A DNA stretch of 11,754 nt, from the NCBI GenBank assembly GCA_900754495.1, contig CAAEDC010000147.1:1-11754 (forward strand), given 5' to 3'. The DNA is from Eggerthellaceae bacterium. GTDB taxonomy: Bacteria > Actinomycetota > Coriobacteriia > Coriobacteriales > Eggerthellaceae. The notes beneath the pieces were generated by a model. It ran no database searches. It had not been told where the DNA came from and saw only the letters and a list, made by a program, of their open reading frames with translations. Position 1 is the stretch's first letter; each line of letters starts with the position of its first letter. Both the position numbers and the translations under genes were made by a program. This document shows, piece by piece, positions 1 to 6,702 of the stretch.

Positions 1-54
1 CGAAGAGCGTTGCTGCCTAGGCTAGCCCCTTGTCACACAAACTACCGAAGCCTC

Positions 55-79
55 AGAAAAAGTGACTGTCCCTTTTTCT
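55..79 (-). terminator. AT-rich hairpin after the DUF262 operon
   Basis: Arms AGAAAAAG (55-62) and CTTTTTCT (72-79) are perfect 8-bp inverted repeats around a 9-base loop. The hairpin starts two bases beyond the TAA stop of the minus-strand DUF262 gene. Read on the minus strand, the 3' arm is U-rich, so it could act as an intrinsic terminator, though no separate U-tract follows. The centre, GGGACAGTCAC on the minus strand, resembles the core of the REP-like repeats at 2353-2482, so it may be a repeat-family member serving as a terminator. Confidence 0.5.
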
Positions 80-81
80 CA

Positions 82-1116
82 TTAGTCGCCGAAGACGTGG
101 CGTTGGCCGATGTAGTCTTTGGGCTTGCTGTTGCCGAACTCGGCGGCGGCTTGGGCGCGGCGGGCGCCGGCGGAGTTGGACTTGGCGGCGAACGTCTCGC
201 AGAACCCCTTCAGGCCGATGAGCAGCTCCTCGAGCGAGCCCTGGTAGACGTCCTCCATGAACGTCTTGAACGCGCCGTACACCTGGTCCTTGTCGGAGAT
301 GCGCAGCTTGCGCGCGGTGACGGCGAGGTAGCCGTGCAGCGCGGCGTTGAGGCGCTGCGAGCCGGGATCGTCGGCGTAGAGGCGCTCGATCGGCGCCCAG
401 TAGAGGTTGTACAGGCGTGTCTGCTCGTCGTAGCCGGCGTTGACCAGAAGCAGGTTGCGGATGAGGTCGGCCGTGGTCAGCGGCATGCCCTTGGAGTTGA
501 GGCTCTCGAAGATCAGCTGCGGGCGGTCGTCGCTGTCAAGCGATGCCGCGATGATCAGCAGCCGCTGGATGCCGTTCCAGATGACTTGCGCGTCGTCGGC
601 GGTGAAGCCGGCGCCCATCTTGTCGCGGAACAGCCGGTAGTTGTTCGCGACGTTCTGGGACAGCTCCTCCTCGTCTTGGGGCAGCTCGGCGCCCTCCACC
701 ACGGCGCTCATCGTCTTGCGGTCGACGCGCGAGAGCACGAGCTTCAAAGCGCCCTCCGCTGCATCGACGTGCAGATAGCGGCTCGTCAGCGTATCGGCGT
801 CGATGCCTTCGAGCGCGGTGTCGCTCTCGCGCATCCAGTCGCGCAGGGCGGTGATCAAAAGCGTCAGCGTCGCGGCGCGCTGCTGGCCGTCGATGATGTC
901 CAGGCGGCGGTCCGCATCGTCGTTGCCGGGCTCGGTCGCGTAGAGCACCGTCCCGATGAAATGCGCTCCGCCCGCGCGCCCGGCGCGTTCGATGTCTGCC
1001 CACAGCGTGTCGCACTGCGTGTGGTCCCAAGCGTAAACGCGCTGGTAGACGGGGATGATCAGCTGGGTCGCGGGCGCGCCCAGGAAATCGAGGAACATCT
1101 CTTGTTTCGTCAGCAT
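82..1116 (-). CDS. DUF262 domain protein (downstream copy of a tandem pair)
   Basis: This 344-residue protein matches the DUF262 family, the N-terminal half of GmrSD-type restriction factors and related ParB/sulfiredoxin-fold NTPase proteins. Visible motifs are IPVYQRVYAW (21-30), FIGTVLY (53-59), IIDGQQR (74-80) and FESLNSKG followed by LTTADLIRN (203-221). The IDGQQR loop is the family's nucleotide-binding or catalytic signature. It aligns without large gaps to the gene upstream over roughly the first 310 residues; the last ~35 residues differ. No DUF1524/HNH region is visible, and the protein is shorter than the usual 500-700 residue relatives. The start at 1116 is chosen because the paralogue begins at the same aligned residue and a GAGGTGAT ribosome site sits just upstream, overlapping the stop of the preceding gene; only 10 bp separate the two, so they should be cotranscribed. 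The family is known from anti-phage defence; a defence role here is inference. Confidence 0.88.
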   Translation of the reverse strand: MLTKQEMFLDFLGAPATQLIIPVYQRVYAWDHTQCDTLWADIERAGRAGGAHFIGTVLYATEPGNDDADRRLDIIDGQQRAATLTLLITALRDWMRESDTALEGIDADTLTSRYLHVDAAEGALKLVLSRVDRKTMSAVVEGAELPQDEEELSQNVANNYRLFRDKMGAGFTADDAQVIWNGIQRLLIIAASLDSDDRPQLIFESLNSKGMPLTTADLIRNLLLVNAGYDEQTRLYNLYWAPIERLYADDPGSQRLNAALHGYLAVTARKLRISDKDQVYGAFKTFMEDVYQGSLEELLIGLKGFCETFAAKSNSAGARRAQAAAEFGNSKPKDYIGQRHVFGD

Positions 1117-1126
1117 GCCTATCACC

Positions 1127-2212
1127 TCACAGCGACGCGTCGGTGGCGTCCATCTTGGCGCGGGTGGCATCCGCGAACGCCTGGTTCGTGCTCTGCTTCT
1201 TCTCGTAGTGCGACACCAGCGTGGGGGCGCCGTTCTCGGCCCACTTGAACGCCGACTTGTACTTCTTGACGGCGTGGTAGCGGTAGTTCTCGGCCCAGAT
1301 CATGCAGAAGTTGCGCAGCTCGTGCAGCAGGCTTTCTGTCGTGCCGGTGAACTCGTCTTCCACGTACTGCTTGAACACGCTGTAGACCTCGTCGCGGCCG
1401 CGGGCGCGCACCTTGCGGAAGCGCACCGAGAGCCATCCTTGGATGGCGTTGTCCAGGCGCAGCGAGCCGGGATCGGGCTGGAACATGCCCTCGATGGGAT
1501 CCCAGTACTCGTCGTACAGGCGCGTTTGCTCCTCGTGGGTTTGGGCGAGGAGCAGGTAGTTGCGCACCAGGTCGGCCGTGGTGAGCGGCTTGCCCTTGGA
1601 GTTGAGGCTCTCGAAGATCAGTTGCGCGTTGTCGCGGGCGCCCACCTCGGCGCTGATGACGAACAGCTTCTCGATGCCGCGCCACAGCGTCTGGGGGTCG
1701 AAGCCGTCCTCGTCCATGAGCGATTGGAAGAACGCCAGGTTGCGCTGGACGTTCTCGGAGGCGTTCTCGGGCAGGGGCGTGCCGTCGAGCACCGCCTGCA
1801 GCGTGGGGCCGTCGTTGCGCGACAGCACTAGTTTGCAGGGCGCGCCCGGCTCGCCGCCGACGCGCAGGTAGCGCGCGTCCAGGGCGGGGGCGTCGATGCC
1901 GCCGTCGAGCGTCCGTTCGCGATCCGCCAGGTGGCGGCGCAGCGCTTCGATCAGCAGCGTCATCGTGGTCAGGCGCTGCTGGCCGTCGATGACCGCCAGG
2001 CGCTGGCGTCCGTCGGCGTCGGGATCTTCGTGCGAGTACAGCAGCGTGCCGATGAAATGCGTCGCGTCGGCGCGGGCCGCGCGGTGCAGGTCGAGCCACA
2101 GCTCGCGGCACTGGCGCTCGCGCCATGAGTAGAGCCGCTGATAGGCGGGGATGACGAAGCGCGTGGCGGGCATCCCGAGCAGGTCGAGGAAGACGGTCTT
2201 CTCGGTTTGCAT
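1127..2212 (-). CDS. DUF262 domain protein (upstream copy of a tandem pair)
   Basis: This 361-residue protein is the first gene of the minus-strand pair. It has the same DUF262 signatures as its neighbour: IPAYQRLYSW (21-30), FIGTLLY (53-59), VIDGQQRLTT (74-83) and FESLNSKG followed by LTTADLVRN (200-218). A helical stretch follows to about residue 310, then a basic tail (HAVKKYKSAFKW, 313-324) with no HNH/DUF1524 motif. The ATG at 2212 is preceded by a strong GGAGGTGATC ribosome site about 6 bases away. The control region upstream contains a 25-bp palindrome shared with the divergent TetR gene, so repression by that regulator is likely. Two diverged copies side by side suggest an old duplication and possibly a hetero-oligomer. 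A nuclease or NTPase role follows from the family only; nothing here shows the substrate. Confidence 0.88.
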   Translation of the reverse strand: MQTEKTVFLDLLGMPATRFVIPAYQRLYSWRERQCRELWLDLHRAARADATHFIGTLLYSHEDPDADGRQRLAVIDGQQRLTTMTLLIEALRRHLADRERTLDGGIDAPALDARYLRVGGEPGAPCKLVLSRNDGPTLQAVLDGTPLPENASENVQRNLAFFQSLMDEDGFDPQTLWRGIEKLFVISAEVGARDNAQLIFESLNSKGKPLTTADLVRNYLLLAQTHEEQTRLYDEYWDPIEGMFQPDPGSLRLDNAIQGWLSVRFRKVRARGRDEVYSVFKQYVEDEFTGTTESLLHELRNFCMIWAENYRYHAVKKYKSAFKWAENGAPTLVSHYEKKQSTNQAFADATRAKMDATDASL

Positions 2213-2254
2213 GCGATCACCTCCGAAAACGGTCGATGCCTTGCTTTCGATGCC

Positions 2255-2285
2255 AGTATAGAATGCGGCAGATACGCGTGCTGAA
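2255..2285 (-). promoter_or_regulatory. candidate promoter of the DUF262 operon
   Basis: A TATACT hexamer on the minus strand (complement of 2255-2260) lies 42 bp before the ATG. The upstream -35 is poor (CAGCAC or TTCAGC, depending on a 17- or 19-bp spacer). It abuts the palindrome at 2287-2311, which fits a repressed or activator-dependent promoter. Confidence 0.35.
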
Positions 2286-2286
2286 C

Positions 2287-2311
2287 GTTATCGTACAATA
2301 TGTACGATAAC
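2287..2311. promoter_or_regulatory. 25-bp palindromic operator, probable TetR-family site
   Basis: Two perfect 10-bp arms, GTTATCGTAC (2287-2296) and GTACGATAAC (2302-2311), flank a 5-bp AATAT core. The site lies in the divergent control region between the DUF262 operon (minus) and the TetR-family gene (plus). It sits next to a TATACT -10 candidate for the operon and upstream of a TATAGT hexamer (2328-2333) that could serve the regulator. A long, perfect, AT-cored palindrome next to a tetR gene is the usual arrangement for autoregulated TetR systems. Binding by this particular regulator is inference. Confidence 0.72.
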
Positions 2312-2327
2312 TAGCGACCGAGTTCGC

Positions 2328-2333
2328 TATAGT
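2328..2333 (+). promoter_or_regulatory. candidate -10 for the TetR gene
   Basis: TATAGT lies 17 bp beyond the palindrome. With 17-18 bp spacing its -35 region would fall inside the right palindrome arm, so occupancy of the operator would block it. No good -35 hexamer is visible, so the call is weak. If it is correct, the regulator has a leader of about 170 bases containing all the REP-like repeats. Confidence 0.28.
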
Positions 2334-2342
2334 GGTAGTAAG

Positions 2343-2482
2343 GTGACAGGGGGTGACAGGGGACGGTCCTTCTGTCACTTATGGATAATCCGCCGGCGTG
2401 ACAGGGGACGGTCCTTCTGTCACGCACGGATAATCCACCTGCCCTTTTATCCAGATGTGACAGAAGGACCGTCCCCTGTCAC
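2343..2482. repeat. cluster of three 26-bp REP-like repeats plus a 10-bp fragment
   Basis: A 26-bp sequence with ends GTGACAG and CTGTCAC and a GGGACGGTCC core occurs at 2353-2378 and 2398-2423. It recurs, exactly reverse-complemented, at 2457-2482. Each copy is itself an imperfect hairpin. The two direct copies belong to 45-bp units (2353-2397, 2398-2442) that also share GGATAATCCRCC. A truncated copy (GTGACAGGGG) precedes them at 2343-2352. The second and third copies can pair fully, extended by GGATAA (2428-2433) with TTATCC (2447-2452). Cores of this GGGAC/GTCC type are typical of REP sequences mobilised by RAYT (TnpA-REP) transposases; no such transposase is in the window. Confidence 0.85.
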
Positions 2483-2512
2483 GATCTGTCGCGTTCGGGA
2501 GGCGAGGGTGAT

Positions 2513-3067
2513 ATGGAAGACGCGCGGTTTGAGAAGTGCGGCGAGGCGATCAGGCAGGCACTGCTGCGTCTTTTGGTGGGTAAGCGCATCGAGGACGTGT
2601 CGATGTCGGAGCTGGCGCGCGAGGCGGGCGTCAGCCGTTCGACCCTCTACGCGCACTACGGCAACGTCCAGGACGTCTATGCGGCGCTCGTCGTCGAGTT
2701 CCTCGGCGGGCTGCGCTCGCTCGAATCCCATCTGCGTTGCAGCGATTGCGCGCGTCCTGGCAACCGCCCGTTCTGCGTGGCGCTGCGCGAGGCGGGGCCG
2801 TATGCGCCGGTCGTGCGCGACGAGCGGTTCCTGCCGCTGCTGTTCGCGCTGGTCGAGCAGGGCGCGTTTCCCAGCGGCGCATCGAACATGTTCTCGGGGC
2901 TGGGCATGAGCCGCATGCAGGCCGAGGCGCTCTACCGCTTCCAGATGAGCGGCTGCTACGCCGTCGCTCTCGCCGACGTTTCCGAAGGCGAATGGGACGT
3001 CGTCCAACGCACCCTCGACGCGTTCATCCGCGGCGGCATCAACGCGGTCAGGGTTCCGCTGGGATGA
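2513..3067 (+). CDS. TetR/AcrR-family transcriptional regulator
   Basis: This 184-residue protein has a canonical N-terminal TetR DNA-binding domain: an amphipathic first helix (residues 7-22), then the helix-turn-helix VSMSELAREAGVSRSTLYAHYG (29-50) leading into NVQDVYAALV. The remaining ~125 residues are the ligand-binding/dimerisation half, with Cys residues at 76, 79 and 88 and no recognisable ligand signature. The length is normal for the family. The ATG at 2513 is supported by a purine-rich GGGAGGCGAGGG ribosome site. It is transcribed away from the DUF262 pair across a control region with a 25-bp palindrome, so it most likely represses itself and that operon. The inducer is unknown. 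An unusual leader with three REP-like repeats precedes it. Confidence 0.92.
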   Translation: MEDARFEKCGEAIRQALLRLLVGKRIEDVSMSELAREAGVSRSTLYAHYGNVQDVYAALVVEFLGGLRSLESHLRCSDCARPGNRPFCVALREAGPYAPVVRDERFLPLLFALVEQGAFPSGASNMFSGLGMSRMQAEALYRFQMSGCYAVALADVSEGEWDVVQRTLDAFIRGGINAVRVPLG

Positions 3068-3127
3068 CGCGACGGCTCGATGCGGCGAGCGCGGATCAAA
3101 GCGCGACCAGGTGCGGAACGCATGTTG

Positions 3128-3315
3128 CCAGGCTTTTCGAGTTGGATGCCGATAATCTCGAAGAATGCGACAAGAGGCCCAATCTTGCCGCTCGTTATTC
3201 GATCAAGTCCCTTCAAAGTGCCAAGATAACGGAAGAATGCGACATCGACGGCGTTTGGAATAACCATCGATGTCGCATTCTCGCCATAACGTGGCATCTA
3301 GCTCGAAAAGCCTGG
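3128..3315. repeat. inverted-repeat intergenic element, copy 1
   Basis: The element has 45-bp imperfect inverted termini (3128-3172 and 3271-3315). The outer 14 bp, CCAGGCTTTTCGAG, and inner 11 bp, AGAATGCGACA, are perfectly complementary. It contains three instances of RTGCC-N11-AGAATGCGACA: 3146-3172 and 3218-3244 direct, 3271-3297 inverted. The last two form a perfect 15-bp inverted repeat (3234-3248, 3267-3281). Outer pairing continues with AACGC (3117-3121) and GCGTT (3325-3329). It lies between the convergent ends of the TetR gene and the next minus-strand gene. No coding potential is evident. A diverged copy with the same architecture is at 9081-9279. It could be a MITE, a structured RNA or a multi-site protein-binding element; the sequence alone does not decide. 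Confidence 0.85.
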
Positions 3316-3359
3316 AGATGCAGGGCGTTTCTAGGCTGCGGGTAGGTTTAGCATGCGGG

Positions 3360-3490
3360 TCCACCTCGCCTGCGGGCCTGCTCCGCTTTTAGACTCGCCT
3401 CTTTTGCGAGTCGGTCTCGTCCAAGAGCGCACCCGCCTACGGATCCGCCTCGCCTGCGTCCCGCTCAACCCGCAGGTCCGCCTCGCCTGC
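3360..3490. repeat. interspersed TCCRCCTCGCCTGC repeats and a hairpin
   Basis: The 14-mer TCCRCCTCGCCTGC occurs at 3360-3373, 3444-3457 and 3477-3490. A perfect 7-bp hairpin, GACTCGC/GCGAGTC (3392-3398, 3406-3412), lies between the first two. The stretch follows the stop codon of the minus-strand gene ending at 3498, so the hairpin could contribute to termination, but there is no U-tract. Apart from this and element copy 1, I see no gene in 3068-3497. Confidence 0.5.
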
Positions 3491-3497
3491 ATCCACG

Positions 3498-3962
3498 CTA
3501 CTTGTTGTCGTAATAGCCGCGCTCGAAGGCGGCGTCGCCCTTGCCGCATCCGCCCTGGTAGCAGGTGGGGATGAAGTCGAGCACCTTCTTGGAGATCTCG
3601 GGCTGGGTGCGCAGCTTCACCAGCATGTTGTACACGGCGGCGCCGTCGATCTCTACGATGCGCGGGTTCTTCGACTTCATGGCGAAGTACACGTCGGCTG
3701 CGGAGAAGCCCTCCACGCGGATCGGGTCGGGGATCGCGTCGAAGAAGCGCGGTTTGGGCAGGTCGACGTAGGCGCAGAACTCGCGGTAGATATCGTCGTT
3801 CTCGGGTGCGAACAGCGTTTTGCTGTAGTCGGGCCGATGCGACAGCGACGAGGTCTCCTCGGTGAGCTCGGCGTCCAGCTCCTCGAAGTACTTCTTGGCC
3901 GTGTAGCCGCGCTCGGCGGTGCCGGCGGCGATCATCTGCTGCTCGCGTTCGTAGGATCCCAT
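3498..3962 (-). CDS. possible nested gene: 154-residue hypothetical protein from an internal start
   Basis: Inside the 426-residue frame, ATG at 3962 is preceded by AAAGGAG five bases away, as good a ribosome site as those of neighbouring genes. A perfect 6-bp hairpin (GGGGAA at 3995-4000, TTCCCC at 4006-4011) lies just upstream of it. Translation from here gives a soluble-looking 154-residue protein starting MGSYEREQQMIAAG. It contains an acidic helical segment (KKYFEELDAELTEE), the PIRVEGF segment at residues 80-86, and a C-terminal CYQGGCG. I do not recognise the family. It may be the original gene, with the transposase-like part joined on later, or a second product made by internal initiation from the longer gene. 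The two calls share a frame and stop. Confidence 0.45.
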   Translation of the reverse strand: MGSYEREQQMIAAGTAERGYTAKKYFEELDAELTEETSSLSHRPDYSKTLFAPENDDIYREFCAYVDLPKPRFFDAIPDPIRVEGFSAADVYFAMKSKNPRIVEIDGAAVYNMLVKLRTQPEISKKVLDFIPTCYQGGCGKGDAAFERGYYDNK

Positions 3963-4778
3963 GACTGCTCCTTTCGACGGTTGGATCGGCGAGAGGGGAA
4001 AGCCGTTCCCCGTCATGCCGCGCCGCTCCATGATCGAGCGGCAAAGTTCTTGGAAAAGCTCGATGTCCGCCTCGTCGAACGCGATCACGCCGCGCATCGA
4101 CGCGTGCGGGCGGTTCTGCTGGAAAACGTTCAGGCGCGCCTGCTCCGAGGTGCGTGCGAGCGACTGGCCGTGCTTGCGGCGCGCAGCCCTTCGGCGCGCC
4201 TTGCCGGCGGGGGTGGCGGAGGAGACGGCGGGGGATGCGGGAGCGGATGAGCTGGGAGATGCGGCGGAGGACGCGCCGTCGCTGCTCTCCTCGACCGCCT
4301 GGCGCAGCGCGCGCATCGCGGTCATCGCGCTCACTTGGGATCCGCCCTTGCGCGCGAGCAGGTGGGCCGCCGACGCGTAGGAAAGCTCGGCGCCCGCCTC
4401 GGCGAGGAACGACAGCGCTCCGGGCGAGATCTGACGGTTGCCGGGGATGCCGAGCGCTTCGGAGAGCGGCGCGTAGGTGCCGTCGGCGCCGCGGACGCGG
4501 TGCTGCGTGAACGTGACGTCGCCCACCTCGGTGATGAGGGTGCGGCGCCGTTTGTCGTGGATGTGCTGGCCGGAGGGGAGGTCGGCGCACAGTTCGGCGT
4601 CGTAGCGTTCGAGCGCCGCCCCGATCGCCTGCACCATCACGCCGTGCCCGCACGTCAGGGCGCGCTCCTCGAACTCCTCGAACGTGATGCCGTCGCGCGA
4701 GCTCAGGATGTCCCAGAAGATGTTCGCCAGGCTGTCGATCGCCGTCTGCATGTCGGTGTCGGGCGCGCCGTCGGGCAT
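3498..4778 (-). CDS. ISLre2/UPF0236-like N-terminus fused to an unrecognised C-terminal domain
   Basis: The frame from ATG 4778 encodes 426 residues with an AGGGAGGGG ribosome site just upstream. Residues ~12-162 resemble the N-terminal part of ISLre2 (UPF0236) transposases: FEEFEERAL, then RRTLITEVGDVTF (78-90), LSEALGIPGNRQISPG (105-120), ELSYASAAHLL (131-141) and an SAMTAMRALRQ segment. A Ser/Ala/Pro-rich linker (165-191) and a basic patch (KARRRAARRKHGQ) follow. I do not see the catalytic DDE region expected of a full transposase. Residues ~230-426 are unrecognised; they include PIRVEGFSAADVYFAMK (352-368) and end with CYQGGCGKGD (406-415). It may be an internally deleted transposase, an exapted DNA-binding domain, or a chance in-frame fusion to the gene called at 3498-3962. 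An open extension upstream to 5249 is not supported. Confidence 0.6.
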   Translation of the reverse strand: MPDGAPDTDMQTAIDSLANIFWDILSSRDGITFEEFEERALTCGHGVMVQAIGAALERYDAELCADLPSGQHIHDKRRRTLITEVGDVTFTQHRVRGADGTYAPLSEALGIPGNRQISPGALSFLAEAGAELSYASAAHLLARKGGSQVSAMTAMRALRQAVEESSDGASSAASPSSSAPASPAVSSATPAGKARRRAARRKHGQSLARTSEQARLNVFQQNRPHASMRGVIAFDEADIELFQELCRSIMERRGMTGNGFPLSPIQPSKGAVMGSYEREQQMIAAGTAERGYTAKKYFEELDAELTEETSSLSHRPDYSKTLFAPENDDIYREFCAYVDLPKPRFFDAIPDPIRVEGFSAADVYFAMKSKNPRIVEIDGAAVYNMLVKLRTQPEISKKVLDFIPTCYQGGCGKGDAAFERGYYDNK

Positions 4779-5003
4779 AGCCCCTCCCTTCGATGATGTG
4801 CGGGATGGTACGCGTATGGGACTATGTTCCGCCCGTGGCATGCGGTTTGCAAGAGCCGTGACGCCGGACGGCGGCGGATCGACGACGTTCCCCCAAGATG
4901 TTACGTGTCCTGGCGGGCGTTCGGCGCGCGAGTGGCGGCGCGACCGTGGTGGGTGTTCGGTGTGCGAACAGAGGCATGCTTCCCGGCAAGCGCCCCGGCC
5001 CAA

Positions 5004-5069
5004 CCCGGTGCCAAGCCCCACCTGACCCGGTGCCAAGCCCCACCTGACCCGGTGCCTCGCCCCATCTGA
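5004..5069. repeat. 22-bp tandem repeat, three units
   Basis: The units at 5004-5025 and 5026-5047 are identical (CCCGGTGCCAAG then CCCCACCTGA). The third, 5048-5069, differs at three positions. The array is intergenic, about 220 bp upstream of tig. There are no unique spacers, so it is not CRISPR. Confidence 0.85.
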
Positions 5070-5201
5070 TCCTGGCCCCTCCCATCCCGTTCGGGGCGCT
5101 GCGCCGTCCATCCCTCCCGCTCCGCCGGAGCACGCCCGAAAACCATTCGAATCCATCCCCGTCCTCGCGACACTTTGTTCGCCCATACGCGCGGTCTGCG
5201 G

Positions 5202-5207
5202 TACAAT
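5202..5207 (+). promoter_or_regulatory. candidate -10 of the tig promoter
   Basis: TACAAT at 5202-5207, in the context GGTACAATAACC, lies 80 bp upstream of the tig GTG start. No clear -35 is found at 16-18 bp. A second, closer candidate is TATAAG at 5253-5258. Confidence 0.38.
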
Positions 5208-5287
5208 AACCTTCGCGCCAAAATGCCGGTTCGGCATGCGCGCTATCAAGGGTATAAGTACTACGGGACATCCGGGGGTGCAGCACA

Positions 5288-6640
5288 GTGCAGGTTAAAG
5301 ACATCGTGCGCGAGGACGACGGCGACAGCCAGGAGCTCGTCTTGACGCTGGTCGCTTCGGCCGAGGAGGTCGACGCGGCGGCCGACAAGTTTTTCGCCGA
5401 CATCGCCAAGCGCGACATTCCGGGCTTCCGCAAGGGCAAGGCCCCGCGCGAGGTCCTCGAGAAGCAGGTCGGCGGCCACGCCAACGCCATGGCGGGCGTC
5501 ACCGAGCAGCTCGTCAACGATCTGGCGATGGCGGCCATCGACGGCGCCGACGTGATCTACATCGACGAGCCGAAGTTCAACGTCGACGAGACGGTCGAGC
5601 CGGGCAAGCCGTTCAGCTTCACGGTGTCGGGCAAGGTCGCCCCGGTCATGAAGCTGACGAGCTACGATCCGGTCGCCATCGAGATGCCCCCCGAGGAGGC
5701 CACCGAAGCCGAGATCGCCGAGCAGCTGGCCGAGCTGCAGGACTACTACCATCACTTCGAGGACATCGACGACCCCGACCATGAGGCCCAGATGGGCGAG
5801 TACGTGCAGGTCGAGGTCACGGTGAGCACCAACGGCCACCTGGTGTCGGGCATGAACCAGACCCAGCGTCTGGTCGGCCTGGGCAAGGGCTCCATGCCCC
5901 CGTCGTTCGACGAGCACCTGGTGGGCGCCAAGGTCGACGACACGCTCGAGTTCGACTTCGAGGCGTTCGACGAGGAGGGCAACCCCACGCTGGGCGACGG
6001 CAACCTGCACGCCAACGTCGTGGTCAAGGGCATCCGCCGCTACGTGGTCCCGCCCATCGACGACGAGCTGGCCGTCAAGGTGGGCTGCACCGACGTCGAG
6101 GATCTGCGCAAGCAGATGCGCCAGGCCGTCGACATGCACAAGCGCGAGACGCTGCCCAAGCTCATGGTCGACCGCGCGGTCGACGCGATGCTCGAGCGCC
6201 TGGACGGCGAGGTGCCGGCCTACTACGTCGACTTCATCCGCGAGGACGTGGGCCGCGAGTTCATGCAGTCGCTGGACAAGCAGGGCATGAACCTGCAGCA
6301 GTGGATGCTCCAGAACAAGGTCGAGGGCGACAAGATGAAGGAGCAGGTGCAGACCGAGGCCGTGCGCCGCGCCAGCATCGACTGCGCCATGGAGGCGATG
6401 TTCACCGAGCTCGGCATGGAGATCACCGACGCGGACATCGACAAGATATTCGAGGGCGCCGACTCCGGCGAGAAGGGCCAGAAGCGCTCCGACTGGGAGG
6501 ACGCCAACCGCATGGCGAACATCCGCAAGATGTGCCGCCAGCGCAAGGTCACGTCGTGGCTGGTCGACAACGCCGTCGTCACCGTCGTGGACGACGAGGG
6601 CAACGTGATCGAGGAAGCCTCCGACACGGCAGCCGAATAA
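5288..6640 (+). CDS. tig: trigger factor, ribosome-associated chaperone
   Basis: This 450-residue protein has the three-domain trigger-factor layout. The N-terminal ribosome-binding domain (about 1-118) carries the signature GFRKGKAP (46-53), the loop that docks on ribosomal protein L23. The hinge LTSYDPV (123-129) leads to a central FKBP-like PPIase domain (about 168-252, GEYVQVEV to VVVKGIRR). The helical C-terminal chaperone domain runs from VPPIDDELA (~254) to about 430. The length is normal. The PPIase region keeps GxGxMPPSF (199-207) but departs from the usual IDFTG and GF positions, so isomerase activity may be weak. The start is GTG with a modest GGGGGTG ribosome site. clpP and clpX, frequent neighbours of tig, are absent; a SlyD-like FKBP follows instead and may supply isomerase activity. 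It acts on nascent chains at the ribosome exit tunnel. Confidence 0.95.
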   Translation: MQVKDIVREDDGDSQELVLTLVASAEEVDAAADKFFADIAKRDIPGFRKGKAPREVLEKQVGGHANAMAGVTEQLVNDLAMAAIDGADVIYIDEPKFNVDETVEPGKPFSFTVSGKVAPVMKLTSYDPVAIEMPPEEATEAEIAEQLAELQDYYHHFEDIDDPDHEAQMGEYVQVEVTVSTNGHLVSGMNQTQRLVGLGKGSMPPSFDEHLVGAKVDDTLEFDFEAFDEEGNPTLGDGNLHANVVVKGIRRYVVPPIDDELAVKVGCTDVEDLRKQMRQAVDMHKRETLPKLMVDRAVDAMLERLDGEVPAYYVDFIREDVGREFMQSLDKQGMNLQQWMLQNKVEGDKMKEQVQTEAVRRASIDCAMEAMFTELGMEITDADIDKIFEGADSGEKGQKRSDWEDANRMANIRKMCRQRKVTSWLVDNAVVTVVDDEGNVIEEASDTAAE

Positions 6641-6650
6641 GGTATCAGTC

Positions 6651-6682
6651 CCGCCCGCGCCATGCGGGCGGCGTGTTGTTTT
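6651..6682 (+). terminator. hairpin with U-tract between tig and the FKBP gene
   Basis: Perfect 8-bp arms CCGCCCGC (6651-6658) and GCGGGCGG (6664-6671) enclose a 5-base loop. A T-rich TTGTTTT tract follows at 6676-6682, giving an intrinsic terminator. The FKBP gene starts only 20 bp later with no obvious promoter of its own, so it probably works as a partial terminator that lowers FKBP expression relative to tig. Confidence 0.75.
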
Positions 6683-6702
6683 AGCAGATAGGAGCAAGAC
6701 AA

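Larger units (their letters stand above)
4779..5287. other. intergenic region between divergent genes
   Basis: About 500 bp separate the minus-strand ISLre2-like gene from tig on the plus strand. I see no convincing gene here. It contains the 22-bp tandem repeat at 5004-5069, a small inverted repeat ATGCCG/CGGCAT (5223-5228, 5232-5237) and the tig promoter region. Translation in any frame over the repeat is low-complexity. Confidence 0.6.

Noticed and set aside
10..1248. 412-residue plus-strand open frame
   Set aside because: It is antisense to the DUF262 gene at 82-1116. The translation is Val/Leu/Ala/Arg-rich without domains and has no ribosome site, as is common opposite GC-rich genes.
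82..2212. Toxin-antitoxin pair
   Set aside because: The two proteins are similar to each other and both full DUF262 size, unlike a toxin with a small antitoxin.
2447..3007. 186-residue minus-strand frame opposite the TetR gene
   Set aside because: It is antisense to a clear helix-turn-helix regulator and starts inside the REP-like repeats.
3392..3412. Intrinsic terminator for the gene ending at 3498
   Set aside because: The 7-bp stem is about 90 bases past the stop and lacks a U-tract on the minus strand, so it is recorded only as a hairpin within the repeat region.
4779..5249. N-terminal extension of the ISLre2-like gene to a start at 5249
   Set aside because: The extension would translate the 22-bp tandem repeat as low-complexity sequence and has no family similarity. 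A good ribosome site and start exist at 4778.
5261..6697. 478-residue minus-strand frame opposite tig
   Set aside because: It covers the trigger-factor gene exactly in antisense. Its composition (His, Leu, Val, Asp repeats) is the mirror of GC-rich coding.
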